This document shows, one piece after another, positions 5,534 through 11,228 of a DNA stretch of 11,228 nt. Numbering within the stretch: the stretch's first letter is position 1; each line of letters begins with the position of its first letter. Source of the DNA: Patescibacteria group bacterium (GTDB lineage Bacteria; Patescibacteriota; Minisyncoccia; Phycocordibacterales; Phycocordibacteraceae); NCBI GenBank assembly GCA_004296925.1, contig SCVI01000048.1, forward strand, positions 1-11,228, given 5' to 3'. A program made the position numbers and the translations under genes. Under the pieces are notes generated by a model. The model searched no databases. It was not told the DNA's origin and saw only the letters and a program-made list of their open reading frames with translations.

Positions 5534-7921
5534 ATGGCAGTAAAAACAGCAAAGGGCACACTAGTGATTGTTGAGTCACCAGCGAAAGCTAAAACAATAG
5601 AGAAATACCTAGGTGCGGGTTATACCGTTCTTGCGTCTGTTGGACACGTACGCGACTTACCAAAATCTAATAAAGATGCAGTGGATATAGAAGGAGGGTT
5701 TATACCTCGCTATGTCACGGTTCCTGGAAAGAGTGAAGTTATCCGAAAGATTACCGAGGCGGCACAGAAAGCAGAAACAATACTTATAGCAACAGACCCC
5801 GACCGCGAAGGCGAGGCTATAGCCTGGCATGTTAATGAAGCAGCAAAATTAAAGGGTGCAAAGCGTGTTGTTTTTCATGAAATCACTAAAGATGCAGTTA
5901 CCGAAGCCATCGCTCATCCTAGAAAAATTGATCAGGATTTACGAAAGGCACAGGAAGCTCGACGCGTGCTTGACCGACTTGTAGGTTACGACTTATCAGG
6001 TCTTATTTGGAAAAAAGTTCGTTACGGCTTGTCTGCTGGACGTGTACAGTCCCCCGCGCTTCGTATTCTCGTTGAACGTGAAAGAGAAATAAAAGCATTC
6101 GTACCTGAACAATATTTTGTTATCACTGCAGATTTTAAATCTGCACAAGACGATACATTCACGACTACCTGCTCAGTAGAACCAACAAACGAAACAGACG
6201 CTAAAAAAATTGTTGAAGTTGCCGAAAAAGGAGCGTGGAAAGTGGGAGATGTTACAACGAGCCCAGTTAAACGTTCTCCGAAAGCTCCATTTACAACTTC
6301 TACACTCCAACAAACAGCGTCATCACGTCTTGGATTTTCACCATCACGCACCATGCGTGCCGCACAAAAACTCTACGAGGCGGGTCACATTACCTATATG
6401 CGTACCGATAGTACAACTATCGCTACGGTCGCACTCACTGCAATTGCAAAAGAAGTTACTAATAAATTTGGGAAAGAGTATCTAGAAGCTCGTTCATACA
6501 AAACGAAAAGTAAAAACGCTCAAGAAGCACACGAAGCAGTCAGACCAACTGACGCTCATAAAACCTCTGCTGGTGACACTGAGGATGAGGAGCGTTTGTA
6601 CGCATTGATTCGCGCACGAACACTTGCTTCACAAATGGCGGACGCAATTATGACTCGCACTAAAATTATTGCTTCAACAGACGGCGCGCCAGACTTTACG
6701 ACTACCGGCTCTGTTATTGCATTTGATGGATGGCTTAAAGCTGACGAGAACGCCAAAGGAGAGGAAACGATATTGCCAATTGTCACGGCAGGTGAAAAAT
6801 TGAAACTACTCGAAGTCCATAATCAGGAAAAGTTTACCGAACCACCCGGAAGGTACACAGAAGCAGGGCTCATTAAAGAATTAGAAAAACGAGGTATTGG
6901 TCGTCCATCTACATATGCATCAACAATTAAAACAATTGTTGATAGAGGCTACGTTGAGAAGGTTGCGCGCTCACTCCACCCTACTACCGTTGGTATAGTC
7001 GTCAGCACGTTCCTAGAAGAGAATTTTGAAAAATATATCAGCGATTCATTTACTGCTGAGATGGAAGACGAGCTCGACCAAATTGCTTCGGGTGAGAGAG
7101 ACTACACAAAGACGTTGAGCGATTTTTATGGCCCTTTTTCAGAAGACGTCGCATCGAAGGCCGATATTCCGAAACTCACTACACTTGGTGAAGTTCCAAA
7201 AGAGTTTACGTGTCCATTGTGCGAGAGCGCGATGGTAATGAAACTTTCACGCGTTGGCGTATTTATGAGTTGTTCGCGATTTCCTGATTGCAAAGGATCA
7301 AGAACTGAAGGCGGTGAAATTATACAAGAGAGCGAGTCAATTGGAATTCATCCAGAAACAGGACATCCTATACATGTTCGAACCGGTCGCTTTGGTCCTT
7401 ACCTTGAAATGAAACCAGAAGAAGTTGTGGTGGAAGAAAGTGCTGACACCAAAAAGAAACCTAAACGAAAAGCGAAAGTAGACGCCCGCCGTGCAAGTAT
7501 CCCTGCTGACATACAACCAGAATCTATAACGATGGAGCAGGCAATAAAACTACTTTCACTCCCGAGGGATCTTGGAGTGCATCCCGAGTCATCTATGCCT
7601 ATTACCGCCGCAATTGGTAAGTTTGGACCATTCATTGTGCATAACGGTGACTTCCGTTCACTTAAAGGTGTTGACGACCCTTACACCGTGACACTCGAAA
7701 GAGCATTGGAAATTTTAAGTGAACCTAAAAAAGGTCGTCCAGGAATAGCAATTGCACGAGAAATTGGTGTACACCCTCGAACTAAGAAAAAAATATATCT
7801 ATACAAATCAAAAAGTGGATATTTTTTGAAAAAAGGATTCAAGCATATTCGACTTTCTGATACGCAAGATCCTGAAAAAATTACGGTACCAGAAGCACTC
7901 GACATGCTTAAAAACGAATAG
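5534..7921 (+). CDS. topA: DNA topoisomerase I (type IA)
   Basis: TopA relaxes negative supercoils by cutting one strand through a 5'-phosphotyrosine. The 795-residue product begins MAVKTAKGTLVIVESPAKAK. Its TOPRIM domain carries the first Glu in VIVESPAK and the acidic triad DPDREGEA at 88-95. The catalytic Tyr is about residue 288 in GHITYMRTDST, and RYGLSAGRVQSP and KRGIGRPSTYA are also conserved. C-terminal to the core is one four-cysteine ribbon (C560, C563, C580, C586). After it come three topoisomerase C-terminal repeats near 603 (IGIHPETG), 680 (LGVHPESS) and 744 (IGVHPRTK), with a lysine-rich linker near 640-648. An in-frame TTG at 5495 would add 13 residues but lies in the -35 box, so the ATG at 5534 is chosen. 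It lies 60 bases after dprA and 41 bases before rel on the same strand. Confidence 0.98.
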   Translation: MAVKTAKGTLVIVESPAKAKTIEKYLGAGYTVLASVGHVRDLPKSNKDAVDIEGGFIPRYVTVPGKSEVIRKITEAAQKAETILIATDPDREGEAIAWHVNEAAKLKGAKRVVFHEITKDAVTEAIAHPRKIDQDLRKAQEARRVLDRLVGYDLSGLIWKKVRYGLSAGRVQSPALRILVEREREIKAFVPEQYFVITADFKSAQDDTFTTTCSVEPTNETDAKKIVEVAEKGAWKVGDVTTSPVKRSPKAPFTTSTLQQTASSRLGFSPSRTMRAAQKLYEAGHITYMRTDSTTIATVALTAIAKEVTNKFGKEYLEARSYKTKSKNAQEAHEAVRPTDAHKTSAGDTEDEERLYALIRARTLASQMADAIMTRTKIIASTDGAPDFTTTGSVIAFDGWLKADENAKGEETILPIVTAGEKLKLLEVHNQEKFTEPPGRYTEAGLIKELEKRGIGRPSTYASTIKTIVDRGYVEKVARSLHPTTVGIVVSTFLEENFEKYISDSFTAEMEDELDQIASGERDYTKTLSDFYGPFSEDVASKADIPKLTTLGEVPKEFTCPLCESAMVMKLSRVGVFMSCSRFPDCKGSRTEGGEIIQESESIGIHPETGHPIHVRTGRFGPYLEMKPEEVVVEESADTKKKPKRKAKVDARRASIPADIQPESITMEQAIKLLSLPRDLGVHPESSMPITAAIGKFGPFIVHNGDFRSLKGVDDPYTVTLERALEILSEPKKGRPGIAIAREIGVHPRTKKKIYLYKSKSGYFLKKGFKHIRLSDTQDPEKITVPEALDMLKNE

Positions 7922-7927
7922 TCTGCG

Positions 7928-7956
7928 TTGAACAAAAGAAACGATACCAGTACACT
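7928..7956 (+). promoter_or_regulatory. Possible rel promoter
   Basis: TTGAAC (7928-7933) and TACACT (7951-7956) are separated by 17 bases in the short topA-rel gap. Each matches its consensus at four of six positions. Only 6 bases separate the -10 from the rel ATG, so initiation would fall on or beside the start codon. Confidence 0.35.
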
Positions 7957-7962
7957 AGGTCA

Positions 7963-9495
7963 ATGCCTCACCCTGCAGACGACATTCTTCGCGTAATGCA
8001 ATCTCCTTCTTCTGAAGACAGGAAAGCTATTGAGGAAGCGTACGAATTTGCAAAAATCGCGCATGGAGATGAAAAGCGCAAATCAGGAGAACCATACATC
8101 ATCCATCCTCACGCTATCGCAGTGTCACTCGCCTCGCTGGGAATGGGTCGCGAAACCATAATAGCTGGTATCCTTCATGACACAATTGAAGACACTGCTG
8201 TTACTTCAGAAGAGATAGAGGAGAAATTTGGAAAAGAAATTCGCACCTTAGTTGAAGGTGTCACAAAACTTTCAAAATTAAAGTATAGAGGTTCCGAACG
8301 ACATGTTGAGAGCTTACGACGATTACTCGTTGCTACCGCAAACGACATTCGAGTCATCATTATAAAACTTGCTGACCGACTCCATAACATGGAGACAATC
8401 CAATACGTTACTCCGATTGAAAAACGTAATCGCATCGCAATGGAAACAAAAGAAATTTATGTGCCAATTGCTGAAAGACTCGGTATTGGATTCTTGAAGG
8501 CAAAGCTAGAAGATTTGTCGTTTAAAACACTTGAACCTGAGCGATACAAAGAAATGAATCAATTTCTAACAGAGCGTGGAGAAAAAGAGAAAGACTCACT
8601 TCAACGCGCCGTTAACGACTTAAAAAAAGCGCTTGCAGAAGCCGGAATTCGTTCTTTTCATACAGAATCCCGTGTTAAGAACGTTCACAGTTTTTCTACA
8701 AAAATTAAACGGAAAGATAACGATCCTGACAAAGTGTACGATCTTTTTGCAATACGAGTCATAGTACCTACACTTGAAGACTGTTACCGCGCACTCGGTG
8801 TCGTACATAATATTTGGCGCCCAGTCCCCGCTCGCGTTAAAGACTTTATCGCGACCCCGAAATCAAATGGCTACCGAACCATTCACACTACTATCATTAC
8901 GCCTTACAAATTGATAATGGAAATTCAAATACGATCTGAAGAGATGCAACGGGAAAGTAAATTTGGAGTTGCAGCACATTTCTTATATAAAAATTCAGAT
9001 AAGAATGCGGGTAGCCGGGCGGGATGGGTATGGCGTCTTGTACCATCCTTGATGAAAATGAAAGGAAAGGGTTCAGCTGAAACAGAAGGAACGTCAGAAT
9101 CAGCACCAACGCCAGGTTGGCTAAAAGATTTAAACAGGGCCGCAGAAGAATTTTCAGGAGAAGAAGCATTTGAACAAGCGTTAAAAGACGACTTCTTTGC
9201 GGTCCGTATTTTCACATTTACCCCAAAAGGTGACGCCATAGACTTACCTGTCGGCGCCACGGCAGTGGATTTTGCCTACGCGGTACACACACATTTGGTT
9301 GACGTTATGAAAGGCGCAAAAGTAAACGGTAAATTAGTCTCGCTTGACACACCACTTAAGAACGGTGATGTGGTTGAAATAGAGACGAAAAAGCACGGTA
9401 TTCCGAATAGAAAGTGGTTAGAGTTTGCAAAAAGTTCAGCAGCACGAAGTTATATTCGTGCATCACTGAAGAAACACGAAGCTTCGAATACGTAA
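7963..9495 (+). CDS. rel: Bifunctional (p)ppGpp synthetase/hydrolase, short Rel
   Basis: Rel makes and degrades (p)ppGpp, the stringent-response alarmone. The N-terminal HD hydrolase domain keeps its metal ligands: H48 in YIIHPHAIAV, H72-D73 and E76-D77 in ILHDTIEDT, and the later KLADRLHNM. The synthetase domain includes YDLFAIRVIV, EDCYRALGVVHNIW, RVKD at 291-294, and NGYRTIHTTI. RxKD in place of ExDD is the type found in bifunctional enzymes. A TGS domain spans about 414-476. The protein stops about 35 residues later at 510, so the helical, zinc-finger/conserved-cysteine and ACT domains of the usual ~740-residue protein are absent. The stop is clean and parB converges 7 bases on, so this looks like the natural form, not a frameshift. 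Without the C-terminal ribosome-sensing part, its response to uncharged tRNA may differ. The start has only a weak AGG upstream. Confidence 0.96.
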   Translation: MPHPADDILRVMQSPSSEDRKAIEEAYEFAKIAHGDEKRKSGEPYIIHPHAIAVSLASLGMGRETIIAGILHDTIEDTAVTSEEIEEKFGKEIRTLVEGVTKLSKLKYRGSERHVESLRRLLVATANDIRVIIIKLADRLHNMETIQYVTPIEKRNRIAMETKEIYVPIAERLGIGFLKAKLEDLSFKTLEPERYKEMNQFLTERGEKEKDSLQRAVNDLKKALAEAGIRSFHTESRVKNVHSFSTKIKRKDNDPDKVYDLFAIRVIVPTLEDCYRALGVVHNIWRPVPARVKDFIATPKSNGYRTIHTTIITPYKLIMEIQIRSEEMQRESKFGVAAHFLYKNSDKNAGSRAGWVWRLVPSLMKMKGKGSAETEGTSESAPTPGWLKDLNRAAEEFSGEEAFEQALKDDFFAVRIFTFTPKGDAIDLPVGATAVDFAYAVHTHLVDVMKGAKVNGKLVSLDTPLKNGDVVEIETKKHGIPNRKWLEFAKSSAARSYIRASLKKHEASNT

Positions 9496-9502
9496 CTTTT
9501 CT

Positions 9503-10432
9503 TTAGATAGAGAAATGGCTCGCTGAAAATTCATCCTCCTCTTCAATGGTTGGTGGTTTGAGTTCAACTGGTTCTTCCTGCGGAATTTCCTGTTTCTGAG
9601 CTGTGGGTGCTTGAGGGTTTGCCATGTGATTTAACAACCCTTCTAAATCTTCTGTTGAGAAGAAATCAATGATGAGCTTTCCTCCTTTCTCTTGCGCTTT
9701 AATTTCGACTTTTGTACCAAGAGACTCTGCGAATGCGCGCTCAAGGGCTTCAATTTCTGGAGTAACGTCGCGCTTTCTTGCACGTTCGACGGCAATTTCG
9801 CGAGTAATTTTTTCAACATCTCGAACAGAAAGTTTTCTAATTAAAATATCTCTGAAAACTGTTTTTTGCTCCTCTGGTCTATCAGTTAGCATAAGGAGTG
9901 CTCGTGCATGACCCTCATACATTGAGCCATTGACCACCGCCTGTTGCATTTCAGCTGGAAGCACAAGCAAACGAATAGAGTTCGAAACATACTCTCTACT
10001 TTTTCCAACTTTCTCAGCAATTTGCGTATTGTTTAAACTAAATTCTTTCTGGAGTCGGTCAAATGCACGAGCACGATCAATTGCGTTTAAGTCTTCCCGT
10101 TGAAGGTTCTCAATAATTGCGAGTTCAAGTCGAACACGATTGTGTTCATCAGCTGAGCGTATGATGACTGGTATTTGCGAAAGTCCGGCAATCTTCGACG
10201 CTCGTAATCTTCTCTCTCCTGCAATAAGTTCATAATATGTTGATAGGCCGCCATCTTCTCTACTCTCTTCATGACGAGTAACAATAAGCGGCTGTAAAAC
10301 TCCATATTGCCGTATAGAGCCTGCTAAATCCTTTAGTTTAGCTTCATCAAATTCAGTTCTTGGTTGGTATTGATTGGGTCTGATTTTTCCAACTTCCACC
10401 CAGAATATTGCATCATTTTGAAACTGTGACAT
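9503..10432 (-). CDS. parB: Chromosome partitioning protein ParB/Spo0J
   Basis: ParB loads at parS sites, binds CTP, slides as a clamp and works with the ParA ATPase to segregate chromosomes. The 309-residue protein has the N-terminal CTPase domain, with PNQYQPRTEF near 19-28, GERRLRA at 72-78 and ENLQREDLNAIDRA from 108. A central helix-turn-helix DNA-binding region follows (NTQIAEKVGKSREYVSN, about 135-151), then a C-terminal dimerisation region (KGGKLIIDFFSTEDLEGLL). An acidic, proline- and glutamate-rich tail ends the protein (EEPVELKPPTIEEEDEF). Start ATG is at 10432; no Shine-Dalgarno sequence is visible. parA is not in the window, although the two are often adjacent, and I found no copy of the Bacillus-type parS sequence. 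It converges on rel. Confidence 0.96.
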   Translation of the reverse strand: MSQFQNDAIFWVEVGKIRPNQYQPRTEFDEAKLKDLAGSIRQYGVLQPLIVTRHEESREDGGLSTYYELIAGERRLRASKIAGLSQIPVIIRSADEHNRVRLELAIIENLQREDLNAIDRARAFDRLQKEFSLNNTQIAEKVGKSREYVSNSIRLLVLPAEMQQAVVNGSMYEGHARALLMLTDRPEEQKTVFRDILIRKLSVRDVEKITREIAVERARKRDVTPEIEALERAFAESLGTKVEIKAQEKGGKLIIDFFSTEDLEGLLNHMANPQAPTAQKQEIPQEEPVELKPPTIEEEDEFSASHFSI

Positions 10433-10539
10433 GTCATTTAATTTACTATCTGCTCTGTTTAAACGTATACATTATTAAGCGATATTTCTGAAATTGTAAC
10501 ATGGCGAAAAAAAGAGAAACGCGATAGGATACTTCGACA

Positions 10540-10620
10540 GCCCGGGTGGCGTAATGGTAGCCGCGCACGACTCAAAATCGTGTCTCGAAAGGGGTGTGAG
10601 TTCGAGTCTCACCCCGGGCA
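10540..10620 (+). tRNA. tRNA-Leu, anticodon CAA
   Basis: A class II tRNA reading UUG. The acceptor stem is GCCCGGG (10540-10546) with CCCGGGC (10613-10619), and the discriminator is A10620. The anticodon stem CACGA/TCGTG encloses loop CTCAAAA, with anticodon CAA at 10573-10575. The 13-base variable arm forms CTC-GAAA-GGG. The T-arm is GTGAG-TTCGAGT-CTCAC. Discriminator A and the long variable arm fit leucine. The 3' CCA is not encoded; CAA follows. The 3' end is duplicated 177 bp downstream. Confidence 0.96.
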
Positions 10621-10624
10621 CAAA
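10603..10624 (+). repeat. Direct repeat, copy 1, in the tRNA-Leu 3' end
   Basis: These 22 bases, beginning CGAGTCTCACCCCGGGC, run from the T-loop through the acceptor end and 4 bases beyond. They are identical to 10780-10801. Duplication of a tRNA 3' end is the usual trace of integration by a tyrosine recombinase. Confidence 0.9.
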
Positions 10625-10779
10625 GTGATTGGAGCATACGAACTGCTTCGTATGCGTGTGAGACTCGAAGAGCGGAAGACGCCTCGTCTCCCTGTCGAGG
10701 GTCCATGTTTTTCCAGCAGGAAAAACAGGCGAGCTGGGGCTGACAGAGAGGCGAACGTAGGAGAGCCGAAACTGGTAGC
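10625..10779 (+). other. Hairpin-rich element between the two tRNA 3'-end copies
   Basis: About 155 bases with no credible protein but much symmetry. There is a 9-bp perfect hairpin GCATACGAA/TTCGTATGC (10634-10655, loop CTGC), and a 9-bp perfect hairpin TGTTTTTCC/GGAAAAACA (10706-10727, loop AGCA). There are also short hairpins near 10677-10689 and 10690-10701. GTGAGACTCG at 10658-10667 can pair with 10780-10789, closing a domain of about 130 bases. It could be a structured RNA transcribed behind the tRNA, or the remnant of a tiny integrated element. No integrase is present. I do not recognise a known RNA family. Confidence 0.45.
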
Positions 10780-10801
10780 CGAGTCTCACCCCGGGCACAA
10801 A
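10780..10801 (+). repeat. Direct repeat, copy 2, of the tRNA-Leu 3' end
   Basis: Exact 22-bp copy of 10603-10624, ending 12 bases before the stop codon of the convergent cyclo-ligase gene. The sequence before it does not resemble the rest of a tRNA, so this is a 3'-end fragment and not a second tRNA. Confidence 0.9.
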
Positions 10802-10813
10802 AATATTGAAAGA

Positions 10814-11228
10814 TTATATTCGAGCGTTGGTCGTAAAGGTGTTCCAAGAATCGCCATCATAGACAAGAAGATAATCAACTGGCTGATCCCAACTTTTTCG
10901 AACCAAAAACTCTTCTTGTAATTGCGAAGCATGTAGCACTCCAACACGACTCCATGAAGGATGGACTGAAGATAAAAACTTGTCATACCAACCTCCTCCT
11001 CTGCCGTGCCTTGTGCCTTTGTAATCAAAAACTTGTCCTGGAATAAATACGACGATATTGTCGATACCAAGAGATTCTGTTAACTCTCGAGCAATGGAAA
11101 AGGGGTTTGCCGTCCCTTGTTGTGGCACATTAATCGGCTGAATAGTGAAACCTATTTCCGCAAAATATTTCCGAATGTCGAGCTCTCCTCCAAACGGCAC
11201 AAAACCTACAACGTGCCGTGTTTTTGCA
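10814..11228 (-). CDS. 5-formyltetrahydrofolate cyclo-ligase, N-terminus missing
   Basis: This enzyme (MTHFS/YgfA family) uses ATP to turn 5-formyl-THF into 5,10-methenyl-THF, returning folate to the one-carbon pool. The frame is open from the window edge to TAA at 10816-10814, about 137 residues. It contains FVPFGGELDIRKYF, PFSIARELTE, VVFIPGQVFDYKG and the family hallmark TRHGRGGGWYDKFL, followed by RVGVLHASQLQEE and VDYLLVYDGD. The glycine-rich loop and the preceding PG.(A/V)FD.KG block bind nucleotide and folate in the family. Roughly the first 50-60 residues lie beyond base 11228. A GTG at 11200 is internal (Val in GFVPFGG), not a start. The gene converges on the tRNA and its duplicated 3' end. 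Confidence 0.87.
   Translation of the reverse strand, partial: AKTRHVVGFVPFGGELDIRKYFAEIGFTIQPINVPQQGTANPFSIARELTESLGIDNIVVFIPGQVFDYKGTRHGRGGGWYDKFLSSVHPSWSRVGVLHASQLQEEFLVRKSWDQPVDYLLVYDGDSWNTFTTNARI

Noticed and set aside
9496..9502. Shared terminator between convergent rel and parB
   Set aside because: Only 7 bases separate the stops and no hairpin with T-runs was found in the flanking coding ends.
10668..10690. Sequence near AGAGCGGAAGACG resembling an internal sequencing adapter
   Set aside because: It shares only short scrambled pieces with adapter sequence and does not match across 10 or more bases, unlike the exact 13-base match at the contig edge.
10735..10789. Hammerhead ribozyme core (CTGA...GAAAC...GTC)
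   Set aside because: CTGACAGA has an extra base relative to the required CUGANGA, and the flanking stems do not form in the right order.
10572..10847. Minus-strand 91-codon frame containing ARGETRTHTP, and overlapping frames on both strands over the tRNA region
   Set aside because: ARGETRTHTP-like peptides are the known spurious translation of the strand opposite tRNA-Leu/Ser genes. The repeat of CARGETR in the frame just reflects the duplicated tRNA 3' end.
926..11228. Recoded UGA, as in some Patescibacteria, because none of the nine genes with visible stops uses TGA
   Set aside because: All proteins reach family length under the standard code with no in-frame TGA, and nine genes are too few to make the absence of TGA stops meaningful.
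1..11228. CRISPR array, insertion sequence or transposase
   Set aside because: No regularly spaced repeats, and no transposase or integrase frame, were found on either strand.

Overview
The window looks like a contig end from a bacterial genome of the Candidate Phyla Radiation (Patescibacteria), most likely a Parcubacteria-type lineage. That is an inference from several things. The Rel protein is short and stops just after its TGS domain. The seryl-tRNA synthetase and tRNA-dihydrouridine synthase have the sequence flavour I associate with that group. Most genes lack Shine-Dalgarno sequences and have -10-like hexamers only 6-10 bases before the start codon. The base composition is moderately AT-rich. 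The code is the standard bacterial one: every main frame has its family's full length without reading through a stop. The first 13 bases are an Illumina adapter tail, so the left edge is a library or assembly end, not biology.

Left block, minus strand, read right to left: serS (seryl-tRNA synthetase), a 285-base gap holding a perfect 40-bp palindrome, ftsQ (divisome membrane protein), a 39-residue cysteine-rich microprotein 2 bases behind ftsQ with the clearest ribosome binding site in the window, dus (tRNA-dihydrouridine synthase), and then carA (carbamoyl-phosphate synthase small subunit), cut by the contig edge. A terminator-like hairpin and T-run end 5 bases before the carA start, inside a possible 30-codon leader frame. 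This suggests attenuation of pyrimidine/arginine precursor synthesis.

Centre block, plus strand: dprA, topA and a bifunctional-type rel gene. They diverge from serS across a 160-base promoter region (4459-4618). They cover single-stranded DNA handling, supercoil relaxation and the stringent response. topA and rel each have their own -35/-10-like pair directly against the start codon.

Right block: parB (chromosome partitioning, minus strand) converges on rel with 7 bases between stops. Then come a class II tRNA-Leu(CAA) gene (plus strand) and the 3' part of a 5-formyltetrahydrofolate cyclo-ligase gene (minus strand, N-terminus beyond the window). Between the last two, a 22-bp copy of the tRNA 3' end recurs 177 bp downstream of the original. 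The roughly 155 bp between the copies is rich in hairpins and carries a 12-base inverted copy of the tRNA T-arm. This looks like a minimal or decayed tRNA-targeted integration, or an undescribed structured RNA.

The genes are mainly housekeeping. The items most deserving a second look are the cysteine-rich microprotein, the tRNA-flanked structured element, the 40-bp palindrome and the carA leader.
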